Assembly: GCA_024699855.1 (NCBI GenBank)
Contig: JAMPIQ010000003.1
Span: 7,130,001 to 7,194,000 of the forward strand
DNA length: 64,000 nucleotides
Origin: Aphelenchoides besseyi
Taxonomy: Eukaryota > Nematoda > Chromadorea > Rhabditida > Aphelenchoididae
Direction: 5' to 3'
The position numbers were made by a program, and so were the translations under genes. Under the pieces are notes generated by a model. That model saw only the letters and a program-made list of their open reading frames with translations. It ran no database searches and was not told the origin of the DNA. Positions 12,804-24,070 of the stretch are shown here, in pieces (position 1 is the stretch's first letter; each line of letters opens with the position of its first letter).

Positions 12804-13420
12804 ATGGCAATGATCTCAGTTGAAGAGTATACGCGGCAACTGAAAGAATTTGTTCGATTGTACGCAGAAAGTGGAACAACAGATGAACCTTTTAAAATGC
12901 ATAAGGTAATTGTAGTTGTTTTGTTCGATAGAATGCTTTTTTAGGATACTCAATGGATGTATGCCGAGCAACGACAACTGGTTGATTCAGTCGATGGTAA
13001 AGAACAAGCAATTCGATTGATCAGCATCACGTACAACGATGCTTATGCCGTTCCAGTACTGTGGTTCAATTTCTACGCATTAGACGGTCGAATTCTCTAT
13101 CTGGACGACTTCAGTGCGTTTCTCTGCACCGACTCAATGAGCACTTCGATACTCAATGGGCTATCGCAAAACGAACATCCGATTCACGGAATCGCTTTTT
13201 TCAACGTTCATCCCTGTCGTACGAGTGAGATGATGAAAAACTTTAATACCCGTAACTATTTGATAAGGTAAGTAATCGAAGAGATTATTATGATATGTAC
13301 TCGGTGATAGAAATGCTTTTTCAATGATTATTTTTTAGTTGGCTGTCCGTCTACGGCGCAGTTCTCCGGTTTTACGTTGGCAATTCGGTTTTACAGGATT
13401 GTTGCTCAAATGACCGTTAG
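12804..13420 (+). CDS. atg-10: ATG10, E2-like enzyme for ATG12-ATG5 conjugation
   Basis: Exons 12804-12905, 12945-13267 and 13339-13420 join in frame (introns 39 and 71 nt) to about 168 residues. The Atg3/Atg10 core is clear: WFNFYALDGRILYLDD, the catalytic-cysteine block FFNVHPCRTSEMM, and the end motif NYLISWLSVYGAVLRF. ATG10 receives ATG12 from ATG7 on this cysteine and transfers it to ATG5 during autophagosome formation in the cytosol. The HPC motif is intact. The TAG stop (13418-13420) overlaps the TAA stop of PIG-A on the other strand. A second in-frame ATG lies two codons after the chosen one, so the start is good to within three residues. Confidence 0.88.
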
Positions 13421-15035
13421 TTTGTGTTGGAGCTCGATAGTTCTAAAGACATAAACGGGTAAAATTCAAACAACATGGTTTCTACCTCTCGTTTATCGAA
13501 TAGATCGTAAATTGTCAGGAAAAGAAGATTGATGGAAACACCAACAATCCAAATGATTCCAAAACACCACCCAGCATTCCAGTAACTAAAAACAACGACA
13601 AATAATATGAACGACACGAACAACGTACTTCTCAAAGCCTGTTCTTGTGCTCATCTTTGAATCGATTACTGACTCGTAGACTTTCACGGTTCTCTCGGCA
13701 ATATCCGTCCATCGATACATCTCGTTTATTGCTTTGTGCAGGACTGCCGGATAAATCACATGTCCATCTTCTTGTCGTTTAATTGCGGACATCAGCGCTT
13801 TAATGATATCTGAAAACTTGGACGTTTTTCGAACCATAAAACCTTAAAGTTACCTGGTGCATTTGGTTCGGCCAAAGTAATGAATTCGTCCGGTAACACC
13901 TCGGGAATACCACCAACTCTCGTGGAAACAACATGCAATCTGAACAAAACGTTGAATTAGAATAAATCAAGACACTAACCCGCAACTTGCTGCTTCAACT
14001 ATGGCCATACAAAAAGCCTCAGTGAGTGAAGTATTGAGGAAGATGTGACCGCGTATCAGTTGCTCACGTACACGACTATGCGGCAGCATTCCACACATTT
14101 CGACTCGAGAATGAAGATTTAAACGTTCTCTCATTTCTTCCAACTCTACACGTTTTGGTCCATCACCGCCGATAATGAATTGTACAGTCGGATGTTGGCG
14201 ACAAATTTCGGGAATCACTTCGACCAACAAATCGGCACCTTTTCGATAAACCAATCGACACAAAACAACAATTGTAATCGGATGATCAACGGCAAGTGGA
14301 GGACCGGGCGTGAAGAAACGGGAGTTGATGGCATTCGGGATCACGGAAACAATGCTCGGCATTAAACCAGCGCGTAGAACGGTGTTTTCTTTACTGAAAT
14401 GACAATCGCATACAACAACAAAAAACTGGTATTTACCTGGTATGTGAAACACATATGATTTGATGAACATTCGCCAACGAGTATCGAAGTAGAAGTTTGT
14501 TAACGAGAATGGCTTGGAAATCGGCGAAACCAAAAAGCGAATGATCAGTGAAGACGGTCGGTATTCCCATGCACCACGCGTGTAACATTGCTTCATGTGC
14601 CATAGATGAAAACGTCTAAATTTTGATTGAAAAGAGAACGAAAGGCTACTCACAGAATGACCATGAACGAGTTCAATTCTTTCCATCAGCAAAATCTTTC
14701 GATACCAATACAACGATCCGACAACTGAAGGTAGAACGATACCGTTCGGAAGACAGAAAAAGGGAATGTGATAAACCTGAAAGAATTCGTGAAGTATAAA
14801 CCAACCGTAGATAGGATATCACCTTGAGATCATTGGACAAATAACGAATTCCATGTCTTTCGCCATATCTATGAGTTAAAACTACTACTTCATGTCCCAG
14901 ATCACGTAGACATCCACCCAGGTGATACAAGTGGGTTTCGACTCCGCCGGTGTTTGGACAAAAGAAATCAGAAACCAAACTGAAATCGCGAGTTCAATCA
15001 AGAATCTTGAAATGTAAAACCCACGCGATTCTCAT
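13417..15035 (-). CDS. piga: PIG-A, GPI-GlcNAc transferase catalytic subunit
   Basis: The ATG at 15035 opens a four-codon first exon (MRIA) that splices to [20 protein letters not shown], the family N-terminus. Later exons give [53 protein letters not shown], and the GT4 glycosyltransferase EX7E block [19 protein letters not shown]-terminal TM segment (near 13560) anchors the protein in the ER membrane with a short tail ending SSSNTN. The enzyme, within the GPI-GnT complex, transfers GlcNAc from UDP-GlcNAc to phosphatidylinositol, the first step of GPI-anchor synthesis (EC 2.4.1.198). All expected motifs are present. The gene diverges from CTDNEP1 over 321 bp. Confidence 0.92.
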
Positions 15036-15356
15036 ACTTGATCGTTCGTATTTGATTACAATAAGAATCCATTAAAATAATAATTCGACTATTGAGCTCA
15101 TTTTTCCAATGAAAGAGTACGGATAAAATGGTTCTATGCAAATTCCCATTACAATAAAAGTTGACCGTTGGATCGCGATCTTCAAGCGAAGGTGTTCGGT
15201 TGTTCGACGTTGTGGTTTTCTGTTTGTTGAAAATAGCTTCGGTTTAGCGTCGACGGACAACTAAGGAAACACAACTTTTGTTGTGTGATTCACGTGCGCA
15301 GATGAGTGTAGTCCAATCGGTTAATTACGTGTACTATCTATAATCATAAATCAACA

Positions 15357-16494
15357 ATGAATGGGTCATCAACAAGACGCAACTACCGACAACAACAAGT
15401 GGAAAATCGGTCGTTAGTTTCCCGTTGGTCGAATGCACTCTTTTCGACGATTTGGTGTTGGATCTGCAGTTTCTACACTTGTCTAATGTTTATGTTTAAA
15501 AAACAATATCGAGCAGTAAGTTAGAATCGTTTGAAATGAGTTCACATTCGTTAATGTTTAAGATCCGAAAACATCAGTCCGTTCGCTACGAAATGATGCC
15601 GCTTTCACCACTCACTCTTCAACGATTAAGTGAGTTAAAAACGAGCAGAAGTTGAGTTGATGTTCGTATTCTTAGGTGTTGTCAAGCGGAAGACTCTTGT
15701 TCTCGATTTGGACGAGACGCTAATTCACTCTCATCATGATGGAGTGTTGCGGCCAACAGTCAAACCGGGAACACCACCCGATTTTATTCTGAAGGTTTGT
15801 TTCAGATCGCAAATATTCCCATCTTGTAATCGACGTTCATGTACTTTGGATTCCCAACGAATCTAAAAGACCACTGAATTTCCTTTTGTTCTTCTAATCA
15901 TGGGGTATCTAAAGATTGTGCTTCAAAAAGTGATGCACGTCAATTAGGGAATTCTGAGCAAAACAGTTATATTGCATTTTAGGTGACAATAGATCGACAG
16001 CCGGTTCGATTTTTCGTTCATCTTCGACCGCACGTCGACTTTTTCTTGTCTGTGGTCAGTCAATGGTACGATCTTTGTGTTTACACCGCGAGCATGGAAG
16101 TTTACGGATCGTCGGTGGCGGATAAATTGGATCGTGGTCGTGGTCTACTTCGTCGACGGTATTTTCGCCAACATTGCACGGTCGATTACAGCGGATATAC
16201 GAAAGATTTGTCAGCAGTTCACAGTGATCTCACATCAGTTTTTATTTTGGACAACTCACCAGCAGCTTATCGGCAATTTCCACGTATGATAACCTGTTTC
16301 TCGACTTGTCCATCTGATAGCTCATTTCAGACAACGCCATTCCAATAAAAAGCTGGTTCTGCGATCCCAGCGATACGTGTCTTCTTAATCTACTGCCGTT
16401 TCTCGACGCTCTTCGATTTACGTCGGATGTTCGCTCAATTCTTAGTCGTAACATTCACAAACCTCCGGCTGTAAAGGTAAATCTGACTTATTAA
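15357..16494 (+). CDS. CTDNEP1: CTDNEP1 / dullard, nuclear envelope phosphatase
   Basis: The ATG at 15357 begins a short N-terminus with a hydrophobic anchor ([21 protein letters not shown] split across positions 28-48). The next exons read [16 protein letters not shown], then [18 protein letters not shown] with the DxDxT catalytic motif of HAD phosphatases, [44 protein letters not shown] and [12 protein letters not shown]. This is nearly collinear with human CTDNEP1. The enzyme sits in the nuclear/ER membrane with CNEP1R1 and dephosphorylates lipin, controlling phospholipid supply and nuclear envelope shape. The last exon ends VNLTY if the final AAGGTAAAT is read through; splicing there is possible instead. 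Confidence 0.92.
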
Positions 16495-16844
16495 ATTTGT
16501 TCTCCGTTAATTTGTCTGCTGTGTTCTTATGAGTTTTCGAAATTATAAAACGATTTCTTCTGGTCGCGGTGTTTACGTTTGATTCCAATTAACACGTTCG
16601 TCTTTTGTTGTCGGGAACGTCACTTCTTATCGACATCATTTGTTTGTTTATATTCGAGAAGCCATATCCTTCGCAAAGGTTGCAATGGATTAGAACAAAT
16701 CCGGAAACGTTAAAGAAAGTTCAGCTTAATCCGACCACAACTTCCAGTTTCCATAGGAATACCATCGATTAGTTGGATTTTTGGTTGCAGTTAACAAAAA
16801 TAACCCGATTGTAGAATCAATTCATCTAAACAAAATGATTGCAG

Positions 16845-16968
16845 AGTTACGGGAAGCTTGGAAGCTTCGACGGTTATTATCGATCTACCTGATTGTACGA
16901 CGATTAGAATCATCGACGATCAGTTTTTGTTGAAATACGAACGTTTGTTTCGTCTGCACGCTCAGTAG
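16845..16968 (+). CDS. Possible terminal exon of an unidentified gene
   Basis: After a TTGCAG acceptor at 16844 an open frame reads VTGSLEASTVIIDLPDC and ends RLFRLHAQ before a TAG. Its third-base choice looks coding, and a second open frame overlaps it, so the true frame is uncertain. Upstream, 16660-16770 may hold another exon. No family was recognised. It could be a continuation of the CTDNEP1 transcript or a separate small gene. Confidence 0.25.
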
Positions 16969-17495
16969 TCAGTCCAATTGGCTCATTGATCTCTGCGGTA
17001 TCCTTCAACGTTGAAGTTCACGTAAAATGTATGCCTTTTGTTTTGTATAGCCGGTCGTTTCAATGCAACGGGCACAAAATGAATTTCGATGCTCATTTTC
17101 TATCTGCGCGCAAATCCTCTTAGATCCATTAGACTCAACTAGTTCCTCGAATTTTATCTCTTTTCCTAATGTCAAAAGAAATAAAAAAGCAACCATTAGC
17201 CGAATTCGGTGATTTACGAGCTGCTTATGCAGCTAAGCAACTGAGCTCTCACATACAACGACATTCGTTTATTTTAACCGAAACAACAGGCCGTGGACAC
17301 TCCATGTAATTTGCATTCATCATCAGGGCCATTCAAGAAACAAAAACCTAAGTGACTAATAAAGCAAATGCTAAGGATTGAGAGGCAACAAAACGAAATA
17401 TAAAAGTAAATATAACACAGTGAGCGAAAGAACAACAGACAACGACTTTGACGAAAAAATTGGTTGCAACAGTTCGAAGAGTTTTGGTGAAATGA
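16969..17495. other. Gene-free stretch
   Basis: About 0.5 kb of AT-rich sequence between a possible plus-strand exon and the convergent AstC-like gene. No supported feature was found. Confidence 0.35.
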
Positions 17496-17747
17496 TCAGA
17501 AGAACGAAGATGCTTCGTGCTCCTTCTTCGCTATTTCACCTACTTGTTTACAAACTGTAGGGTAGAAATAACAGAAAGTGTTCATTGAGGGGGACAGTCG
17601 TCGGACGAGACGTTGTGATTGTTCGGATGATTGATCGGAGTTTAAAGGTACATATCGGGCATTCACCGTAGTCGAAATCAGAAGTGTGATGATCAGAACA
17701 GAGGCAACGAGTTGAATGAAGAAAAGGCGATAGGAAGCGGACGTCAT
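17496..17747 (-). CDS. Allatostatin-C/somatostatin-like neuropeptide precursor
   Basis: An 83-residue frame with a strong signal peptide (hydrophobic core LVASVLIITLLIST, cleavage likely after VNA), a spacer, a dibasic site (LVRR) and the peptide LSPSMNTFCYFYPTVCK. The eight-residue ring CYFYPTVC has the same C-x6-C spacing and the CYF-P pattern of arthropod allatostatin C (CYFNPISC). After the second Cys comes K-Q and a short acidic tail. The CAA|GTAGGT at that point could be a splice donor, so the C-terminus may differ. Such prohormones are processed in secretory granules and the disulfide-ringed peptide acts on somatostatin-type GPCRs. The signal peptide and ring are seen directly; the family placement is inferred. 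Confidence 0.65.
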   Translation of the reverse strand: MTSASYRLFFIQLVASVLIITLLISTTVNARYVPLNSDQSSEQSQRLVRRLSPSMNTFCYFYPTVCKQVGEIAKKEHEASSFF

Positions 17748-20700
17748 TTCGCAAGTTGCTTCAACTGGAAAGTGCAGTTCAACTGAGTTCTGAAATGAAA
17801 TGTTGTTAGGTTATATAGCGAATACATTCCCACGGATTCCGCGCTGATTACGTACGAAATGACGAGAAACTGCATGTGATAAAAGAACAAATTAAGTTTC
17901 ACCATATAGCAACACCTTTGCGCGTGTCGACGAGTCTCAGACCGCAAGTCACGCATACGAAATTGAGGGTGGTGTAAAGAAATCGGATGATTGTTGAACA
18001 ACAAAGGATGACATTCAGAACTTTGGTTGACAACAAAAACGTGCGTTCCAGTCGTGTGGTTTCTTCTTCCGAGAATTTCAACATAAACAAACTTCGAGAA
18101 ACATAAAGAAACTTGTAGTCAAATGATGTGGAACGTTTTGATCAATAACTCGACTACCACCTTCTTGAGTCCGTGGTGGCCTTTTATTCTCATCTCAAAA
18201 AATGAGAAGCCAAATTCGTTAATGCCACGCCCTACATCCGAGATTACCGGTGATTGTGGATGCTCATTTTGCCCGCCCCTTAGAGCACAAAAAACGTTTG
18301 AGCTTTGGAGATTAATCCGACACAAGACTACCGTATATATTAATATCTAAAATTCTGTTCAAAACAACGACAAATAAAAGCACGATGCTCGTTGGTGACG
18401 CAGATTTTTGCAGAAGACAATGAAACAATGTTCGCATATTCACGTGTATATTCTCCGCAACAACATGGACATGATGTTGCGCAAATGGTCTGAATCGAGT
18501 CGAGTTCAAAGCTCAGATCTTGAGATCAACTACTGCGAATGATGACGCCAATCTGCAGCGAACACAGAAGGAAATCTTTGTCAAAACAAGCGATTTATGT
18601 TTTTATTGGAATTTTTTGCGTTTTAATCTTTAAATCGGATTTACGGTTTAGTCCTCAACTTACACCAAAACAGTTTTTTTGCTAATAACTTTCTTATTTT
18701 TAATGCTTGACTCATACTTACATCTGAACGAACGTCAACTTGATCATCTAATGTTTGAGCTCGTTCACGACAACTAATCAATTCAACTGCTCATATTGTT
18801 TTCCAAGTAAACGGCCGCTTCTAAAGATCTATTTTAAGAAGCAATGTGTTTGCAGCTGAAAGTACTTTGACTAAAGTTCATTTCATCGTGATAGACAGAC
18901 TTTTCAACGTTAACAAAAACCTTCAATTCGTACAAGTTGCGTGCGCCGGTTGCTGTTCACGAAAAGTTGAGGACGAAGAAGTGAGGGCGAACTGGAAAGT
19001 TCAAGAAGCGCGTTTATATCTGAGTGTTTGACTGCGAATGACATCAATTTGAAACGCGGAAATTGATTGTAGGGCATCGTGACATTAGGAAGGCATTAAA
19101 AGAACAAAGACTAGTCAAGTGCGTGAGAACTTCACAGTAATCAACCTTGCTATTTAGACTCCGAACTTGAATGGCATTCTTGTTCTTCAATATGTCTCAC
19201 TGTCATTGTTACAGTAATCCAATTAACAGCATAGGAATAAAGAAGATGAAATGTTAAGCAACAAGAAAATGCGAACTACAAATTCCTTAGAGCACAAATC
19301 TTTGCCCATTAGGGACCGCGAATTTTGACGATTGAACACGAATGCCAACGCAGTGATCTTTGATAGCGTCTCGAAATTCAATTACAACTGGAAATCGAAT
19401 GATCAAAAGATGCATATCGTTTGTTCAAAAATTTCAGTTTGCAATCCAAACACCCCCACCGATTGTGTGCATTTGAGATCCATAAGTAAGCGTCGACAAT
19501 CTTTTCAATCAGAACAACCAGCAGACGATGGGCTCTTCGTTTTGTCTGCATATCATCGTGTTTCAAGTACAATGTCTCACATTCTGTTCCAAGATTTGAA
19601 GCTCGTTTTTGATTCAAGAAAAGTTGGACGTTTGAAGGATTCTAACGACGTCGTTTTGTATTTTGTACGCAATTTGAACCTTTGGAAAGTCAATTTGGAT
19701 TTGAGCAGAAGCCAACCAAAAACACAACTTGCGGCTCATACGAAGTGGTACCAACTGAAAGAATTTCCGCATTCAAGTCGATTTTTTGCATCGAATTCGA
19801 TGATGTGAACCGGAAGTTGAAAATTTTTTTCGTGTTCTCAACATCAAAATGATTGTTCCAACAATAACTCTTGAGTTTCCGTTGACGCATAAAAATGTCT
19901 CGGAGAGTTTTTAGCGGCGTTGAGTTTGCGTGTTGAAGCAAAACAAATGGAGAATAGAGTGAATGTTTTGAAACTTTCGTGTGTGGTTTTACTATTTGAT
20001 TCAACTCAATAGTGAATTCTTCAAACTCGTTCAACTCCCTACGTAAACACAAAGTACAAGCTGATTGCATTGCAAGCAAATTAAATTGCTAACGACATAT
20101 TTCTTAATTTTTGTCCCGGTGCAAATGCATCTGTCGAACAAATCAATTCTGAGACTAGTTTAGCAAAAGCACATCTGCTGGTTACAGAAAAGAAAAAACG
20201 TTTACGGTTGTACTTTACAGCTAACTAAATGATATGCAGGAGCGACGATGTAACACAATGAAAATCGGGGCAGAAGTGTTTTTACTGATTCAAACCAATC
20301 AACAAGGGATATCCTTGTTATTCAACTCTTAGTTCATCAATACAAGAAAGGTTAGACAAAGGTTGAAAGCTGCAAATTTCTCCAAACAAACCGTCGAGTT
20401 TTTTACCACAAGAAAGATGAATGAATACTAATGGCATAAGAGGAACTACTACATGAGTTGTTTATATCATTAAATTTCATGGACTAAAGAAAATTTGCTT
20501 ATAGTGCAGTAATAATCTTTGATAAGTTGAAAGAACAACTTACATAAAAAGGATTGAAAGACTAAAAGAACGTGAAGATTAAAACAAACTAACGGGTCAC
20601 GTTCAAAGCTTAATTTTGTTAGTTTGTAATCATCCATTTCTTTAAACAATTGGAGTTAGTGAGCCTTCAATGACTTATTTTAGGTGTCCGATCATTGTCA

Positions 20701-21749
20701 CCTATTACAAGTACTTAAATCCACGTGTTTTATTTGGGTTTTTAAGCTTTAAAGTATCATGGTGTGTCGGTGGAAATTCTCACGTTTTGACGCTGAATCG
20801 TAGGTTGAGTGAGAATAAGGAACAAGTGTGAAACAGTAAAACTATTGGCACGTGGTTTAGAGGACACAAATTTTGCAAAACAGACAGCTGACCGTATACG
20901 TTACAACAACAACTGACGTTAAATTCGCCACTCTATCGACGTGTGAATTTTAAGCTGCGGTTAATTGCCCAAACTATGAACAATGATAGACAGAAACGAA
21001 AACTTTGAGTCGTTGACACGTGTATTTGTCGTCGATGAATTGGCAATTCGAAACGATCTCTTGTCTGCAATGAACGTATTTGTTGGTGATCAACTAATTG
21101 GCTTGTAAAAGATTGTCTATTCAATTTAGATTTCTTAGGATAATACTTCTGTTCAATGACGTATTCATCGACTGATTTACTGGAATGAACGAGGATTTAT
21201 GTTTTGACTACAAATTCATCTTCGTGATTTCATATTTACGATCAATCATATGGCACTAATAAACAAATGGCCTGCTGTTTCAATTCTTTGAGTAACAAAC
21301 AGTCATAAAGTGAACTTCTGCTAAACGGTAAAAATTGTGGAACAAAAGCGTTCGTCACTTGAGATTCCAAGGACGTCTCCGATTTATGCACTAATCAAGC
21401 TCATCGTTGCTTAACTTGCCAGATCGGACGGGATGGTGGGCATTTACAAGAAATAGACGAACATACTTCAACAAGTGAAGAAAAGACCTAAGAAGTGAGT
21501 ATCTGGCAGACAGTAGCTGAAGCAAATCGATTGGATTGAAGTTGAAGACGTCGATCAGATGAAGCTTCCAAGTAAATAGTTTTGTACCTAAGAAGACCAA
21601 ATAGCAAAAAACAAAGTTTATGAACTCATTAGTAAAGTGAACTAAGTGGGTTTTCATGAATCCCGATGATGCACTTAGTATCTAAACCAATCGGAACTCG
21701 AAATTTAAAGACGAGTTTGCACTCTGCATATTTTGTGTAAGTCTCGCAG
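17748..21749. other. Long gene desert
   Basis: Roughly 4 kb with no confident gene. 17748-18090 probably holds the 5' UTR of the AstC-like gene (a minus-strand frame with hydrophobic stretches is present but unconvincing). Frames at 19332-19808 (plus) and 19690-20079 (minus) overlap each other and show no domain, signal peptide or splice partners. The region is AT-rich with many short A and T runs. No tRNA, tandem array or clear transposon end was recognised. Confidence 0.35.
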
Positions 21750-21944
21750 CTGATTACACTCTTTATTCAGTTCTATTCAAAAAGTACAGTAGAGAAAGTG
21801 ATGCTGCGGGTTCGATCATAATGTACGTTGAAAGCGAACTTGAAAATGGAATTGAATGCTCGTGAAAACCCAACCTAACCTCAAGCTTGAGTTTAACTTC
21901 TCTACCATTAATTTTGTTGTTTCAGTATTTTTGACAATCGGCAG

Positions 21945-22524
21945 ATGTTCAATCTTCGTTTATTCTCCAAGAAGGCAACAAGACTTTCAACGGTAAATTT
22001 GATGACGGCAATGGAGCACTGACTTCGCTTACTGTGGTTACTTCTACCAACGGTTTTTCCACGTTTGAGCCAGTTGACGGCGGTTCACAATTGCGATTTC
22101 TATCCTGTTATCGCTTCCGGAAAGTAAACACTTTGACATAACGTTCAATGTTTTTCCATCAAATCCCATCTTTCAATCGTTTTTTCTGTTTTCAGGTTGC
22201 GAGTCTCTCTCCATTGGTCGATGACAATCAAACGTACGTGGATTTGGGTTTCAAGATCAGTTTGTGACTATTCAATACCTTAATTCGAGTGTTTACTTCA
22301 GCTTTTTGGGAAGTTTACTCGTCGTGATCATCATCCATGTTGTGATGATCAGCGTTGCAAGAGATGGCGCAGAGCCGAAAAAGTGAGTTCTCATTGATTC
22401 AAATCTGAAATCTCGTTTTCTGTTCCGTCTCCCTTACTTGTTTCATACGGGCGTGAAATTTAGAATTTTGGATCGGAAGCAGCTCATTGCCATCTTCCAC
22501 AAGAAGATCGATCGAAAACAATAG
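21945..22524 (+). CDS. Unidentified single-pass membrane protein (3' part)
   Basis: Exons of about 21945-22133, 22196-about 22233, about 22303-22382 and about 22463-22524 join in one frame by GT-AG introns. The product has an N-terminal polar part with a possible glycosylation site (EGNKTFNGKFDDGNG), the segment GGSQLRFLSCYRFRKVASL, a transmembrane helix (FLGSLLVVIIIHVVMISVA) and a basic tail ending HKKIDRKQ. The N-terminal exon was not found; an open block at 21750-21867 is in the wrong phase to join simply. No family was recognised. The lysine-rich C-terminus might serve as an ER retrieval signal, but this is speculative. Confidence 0.5.
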
Positions 22525-22897
22525 CAAAAACTCGAGCGAATCGTTGATCTTGTAACAGAAAACCGTTTATTGGCATTGTTTGAGCAGACATTTCAACGTG
22601 CTATTTACTAATTTTTTAAGATCTTTGTTTATTTAGAGGTTCCTTGAAACTCATAAACTCGATGTTTCTCATGATTGATAAACTTTGATACTTAGAGATT
22701 GTTCGACTTGCTATCACAAACGAAGATGTTCTGTTTGATAATTCGGTAACACTCTGAGAAAAAGTCCAACGGTTTGTTGATAAAAAGCAAGATACCCAAC
22801 ACGCGAAAGTTCGTTGTTTGTCTTTGCAACATATCGGCGCACGTTTTTCGATCTTTGACTTGAGAAGTACCGGTCGAATGGCCTTCACATATTCGAA

Positions 22898-22905
22898 TAT
22901 AAAAA
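22898..22905 (+). promoter_or_regulatory. TATA box of the secreted-protein gene
   Basis: TATAAAAA lies 71 bp upstream of the ATG at 22976, inside a region that otherwise has no coding sense on the plus strand. The distance suits a short 5' UTR. Confidence 0.55.
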
Positions 22906-22975
22906 CCGGCTTGTGGTCACTCCAACTGGTCAGTCGTTGAGACTTTCGGCGCGTTGAATTATCTTCGTTGTTGAC

Positions 22976-23353
22976 ATGCGATCGCTTATTCTCTTGGTTT
23001 TCGTTTTGTTGGCCGTCAATGCACTCACAGTAACTCGTGAGTTCAAAGTTGTAAGTTTAATGGATATAACAATTAAGAATGTTTGTTGTTTTTAGCCACG
23101 TGTTAAACGTCAGTTCGGATTTGGTTCGCTGCGTGGGCTCGAAAGTCCTTACGGAGAAGATCGCTACGATTCTCGAATTCGCACTGCAGAAGCACTACGA
23201 AGAGCCGAAAGCGCTGCAATCGAAAGCCGAATCGCCAATCGTGAATTGGAGCGCAATTTGGAGATCGCTGAATTGGAAACTCGTGGAAGCGATGGTTTTG
23301 ATCGCTATGGAGATCGTCGTTTGCCATACTCAATGCTTGGTCGAGGCCTCTAA
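22976..23353 (+). CDS. Small secreted protein with KR processing site
   Basis: Two exons (22976-23050, 23096-23353) join through a 45-nt intron to 110 residues. The N-terminus is a textbook signal peptide (MRSLILLVFVLLAVNA). A PRVKR site follows, so the mature chain probably begins QFGFGSLRGLESPYG. The rest is a charged, probably helical segment (AEALRRAESAAIESRIANRE) and a Gly/Arg-rich end (DRYGDRRLPYSMLGRGL). It resembles nematode prohormone or secreted structural peptides, but no named family was recognised. A TATA box lies 71 bp upstream. It sits head to head in type with the YG-rich peptide gene at 23585-24010. Confidence 0.7.
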
Positions 23354-23584
23354 GTGAACAAGTAATCTGAATCTAATTGGATTGTATATCCTTAGAAGTG
23401 AACTTCTCAACTATTAGACCCATTGTAGTTTAATGTAATAAAATTTTTCTATCAAAAACAACTGCCGATGAATGTAACCAAGTTTATTGAAATGCAAAAA
23501 GAACAGATGCTTTGGTTTTATTATGAGAAATGAAACGATTTAAGGAATATGTAGACCAAGAATAATGTGGAGCTCGTGTAGAAT

Positions 23585-24010
23585 TTAACCGTAATAATAG
23601 CCGCTGTATCCACTCCATGGAGAATGGCTGTTGTATCCGTAATTTCCATAGAAGTTCGAATACCCACCACCGTATCTATGAATTCTTGTATCATTCTATC
23701 AATTAAAACTCAAACTCACCCTCCGTATCCACTGTAAAATGGCGAATATCCGAAACCTAGAGGACGATACCCGAAACCGCTAAAGCCACCATAAAACGGT
23801 GAGTAACCTCCTACAAATCAAAAGTAAAGTGATAAAGATTTCGATTATCTTACCGTATCCCCAAGGGCTGTAGCCGTACCAACGTTTTGCACGAGTTTTC
23901 TCTTTTCCCAGTTCACCAGCTTCGGGTTTCAACTCTTCAATTTTTGGCTTCTCATCGCAGAGTGCAACGACTGCACAGAGAGCAAGAAGAACAAGGAAGC
24001 GAAGATCCAT
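23585..24010 (-). CDS. YG-rich secreted peptide (NLP/caenacin-like)
   Basis: Three exons on the minus strand, joined through introns of about 40-46 nt, give about 115 residues. A signal peptide (MDLRFLVLLALCAVVALC) and an acidic propeptide (DEKPKIEELKPEAGELG) end in a basic site (TRAKR). The mature part is made of Gly, Tyr, Phe and Ser: WYGYSPWGYGG, YSPFYGGFSGFGYRP, YSGYGGYGGGYSNFYG, ending YSGYYYG. This layout matches nematode YGG-W/F antimicrobial-type NLP and CNC peptides, which are made in the hypodermis and induced by infection or wounding. The identity is by composition and architecture; a structural cuticle role is an alternative. Confidence 0.7.
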
Positions 24011-24062
24011 TGTAGGAGAGGAAACTTGAGAAGCAAACTGATCTTCTCGTCCATTGATCCGA

Positions 24063-24070
24063 CTTTTATA
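24063..24070 (-). promoter_or_regulatory. TATA box of the YG-rich peptide gene
   Basis: On the minus strand the sequence reads TATAAAAG about 53 bp upstream of the ATG at 24010, at a plausible distance for a short leader. Confidence 0.6.

Noticed and set aside
19332..20079. Two long overlapping frames on opposite strands in the 18-21 kb desert
   Set aside because: No domain or codon structure, no splice-linked neighbours; length is compatible with chance.
21750..21867. Open block DYTLYSVLFKKYSRESDAAG as first exon of the membrane protein or as a receptor N-terminus
   Set aside because: The only good donor (TGCTC|GTGAAA) is in the wrong phase for the next exon, and the resemblance to the channel N-terminus is limited to a few residues.
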